A stretch of 24,585 nucleotides of DNA from Bacteroidales bacterium UBA1176. Lineage in GTDB: Bacteria > Bacteroidota > Bacteroidia > Bacteroidales > WCHB1-69. Positions 23,612 to 24,585 of this stretch are shown here, one piece after another. The stretch is from contig DBYW01000015.1 of assembly GCA_002311645.1 (NCBI GenBank), positions 1-24,585 of the forward strand. Direction: 5' to 3'. Every line of letters begins with the position of its first letter. Within the stretch, counting starts at the first letter, position 1. Under the pieces are notes generated by a model. That model made no database searches. It worked only from the letters and a program-made list of their open reading frames with translations, and was not told the DNA's origin. A program made the translations under genes and the position numbers.

Positions 23612-24585
23612 CTACATCTTCACAAACTTCCTCACCACCACACCCTTCTCATTCCTAAATCCGACCACATAGAGTCCGGGGGCGAGGTGTGACACGTTGA
23701 GACGGATGACAGGGTCGTGGCACTCTCGCGTGAGCACCACCACGCCGGCGAGATCGGTGATGGTCAGGAGACCCTGCGGGTCGTCAATTCCCTCGAACTC
23801 CACGTGGAGGATGTCGCCGGTGGGGTTGGGGTAGAGTTTCATGGACACGTCAGGATAACGGGATGAATTGCCTGTCAATCCGCTGTTGGCAAGATGGCGG
23901 AGGTCGGCGACGGGCTGATCGTCATCGTCATAGCAGATGTTGAAGAAGAAGCATAGCACGCCGCGGGCCATCACCGAGGAGCGGCCCGTGGCCGCATCGG
24001 CGATGCGCTGCAGCTCCGCGATTTGCGTCTCCGTGGCCGCCGGCCAGTTGGCGTGGCCAGGGATATCGCCCGACAGGGCCTCCTTCAGTGCGTTGAACGC
24101 CATGTAGTTGTCGTATTCGTCACGCTCCTCTTCTGTAGTCAGCTGCGCGGAGATGCCCTGCAGAGTCAGGGCGTTGCTTTCGCCCGACAAGAACTCGGTC
24201 TCCGCCAAAGAGTACTGCGCCGACAGTCCCGATGTGGCCGCGAACCACTGCTCCAAGGCCTGCAGGTCCAACGGCGTGTCGCCCAAGAGGCTCCGCACGG
24301 CTTCATTGGAGCGTGTGTGCAGCTCGCGTTCCAACTCGCCGAGCTGCATCAGGCAGTGCATGGCCGCCTGTATGTCCTGGGCGGAATATGCGTCCTCCGA
24401 CGGGTCGGCCACGATGTCCGCGTAGCCCCGCACCTCGTAGATCGCCGTCAGCGAGTCGTACCTGGCCTTCATTGCCACATGGCCCGCGTCCGGTGACTTG
24501 ATGGGACCTGACGGGATCACGTTGGCCGGGTTGCACAGCGTGGACTGGCACGGGTTGGACGCGGCGTTGCCCCAGACGGTGAAGT
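23612..24585 (-). CDS. T9SS-exported protein (3' part)
   Basis: The frame is open to the window edge, so the 5' end is missing; about 323 residues are visible. The first residues (VWGNAASNPCQSTLCNPANV) have two close Cys and look like part of a larger extracellular region. A helical section of about 200 residues follows, rich in Ala, Glu, Leu and Gln (SAQDIQAAMHCLMQLGELER, TEEERDEYDNYMAFNALKEA). A type A sorting domain ends it (LYPNPTGD ... LAPGLYVVGFRNEKG ... VRKFVKM). Similar architectures occur at the ends of very long Bacteroidota surface proteins. Function unknown. A GTG at 24520 is in frame but internal, not a start. Confidence 0.85.
   Translation of the reverse strand, partial: FTVWGNAASNPCQSTLCNPANVIPSGPIKSPDAGHVAMKARYDSLTAIYEVRGYADIVADPSEDAYSAQDIQAAMHCLMQLGELERELHTRSNEAVRSLLGDTPLDLQALEQWFAATSGLSAQYSLAETEFLSGESNALTLQGISAQLTTEEERDEYDNYMAFNALKEALSGDIPGHANWPAATETQIAELQRIADAATGRSSVMARGVLCFFFNICYDDDDQPVADLRHLANSGLTGNSSRYPDVSMKLYPNPTGDILHVEFEGIDDPQGLLTITDLAGVVVLTRECHDPVIRLNVSHLAPGLYVVGFRNEKGVVVRKFVKM

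Noticed and set aside
21609..23672. 687-codon open frame on the plus strand antisense to the DUF3857 gene
   Set aside because: The minus-strand protein has a signal peptide and a complete triad; the antisense translation is rich in Val, Gly, His and Ala with no domain, as expected from a shadow frame.
1..24585. CRISPR array or cas genes to accompany the CARF nuclease
   Set aside because: No regularly spaced repeats with unique spacers and no Cas1, Cas2, Cas6, Cas10 or Csm/Cmr-like proteins were seen. The only direct repeats are the palindrome pair at 1223-1299, the 8-bp tract at 11573-11644 and the 11-bp pair at 13713-13734.

Overview
The window is a piece of a Bacteroidota chromosome, most likely an uncultured or gut-type Bacteroidales. 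The evidence is fourfold. Four proteins end in a type IX secretion (T9SS) C-terminal sorting domain with a YPNP motif near its start. Several promoters carry the Bacteroidota -7 element TAnnTTTG. There are families typical of the phylum (DUF4230, DUF4332, DUF3857/transglutaminase, GH13 branching enzyme). Gene packing is tight, with a moderate to high GC content that falls in some accessory genes. No rRNA, tRNA, CRISPR array or intact mobile element was recognised.

Layout. 1-1215 (+): 3' end of a T9SS-exported adhesin-like protein, followed by two copies of a palindromic repeat. 4381-1308 (-): RecQ-family helicase followed 11 bases later by a protein with a CARF-like N-terminus and a PD-(D/E)XK nuclease C-terminus (Card1/Can2, DUF1887 type). 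This is the most interesting pair in the window, because CARF nucleases normally serve type III CRISPR and none is visible here. 4471-7877 (+): small lipoprotein, M23-LysM peptidoglycan hydrolase, and an FG-GAP/VCBS repeat T9SS protein. 7899-8330: a shrunken IS4-like element with both ends still recognisable. 8432-11529 (+): a T9SS protein, a short exported protein that looks like a clipped glycosidase N-terminus, two DUF4230 membrane proteins and a Nudix hydrolase. An 8-bp tandem repeat follows, then an exported alpha/beta hydrolase at 11648-13015 (+). 13518-13111 (-): DUF4332 helix-hairpin-helix protein. 13771-15675 (+): SPFH/Band-7 membrane protein, ribbon-helix-helix protein and nitroreductase. 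23519-15683 (-): five closely spaced genes, namely two DUF3857/transglutaminase-like exported proteins, a glycogen branching enzyme, a MORN/YwqK-type repeat protein and an esterase fused to LysM. 24585-23612 (-): 3' end of another T9SS cargo protein.

How the genes fit together. Most of the window is cell-envelope and secretion business: T9SS cargo, LysM wall-binding hydrolases, transglutaminase-like periplasmic proteins and a membrane SPFH scaffold. Genome maintenance or defence (RecQ plus CARF nuclease) and glycogen synthesis (branching enzyme) are the main cytoplasmic themes. Long open frames antisense to the branching enzyme and the DUF3857 genes are composition artefacts and were left out. 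All assignments come from reading motifs by eye; no database search was run.
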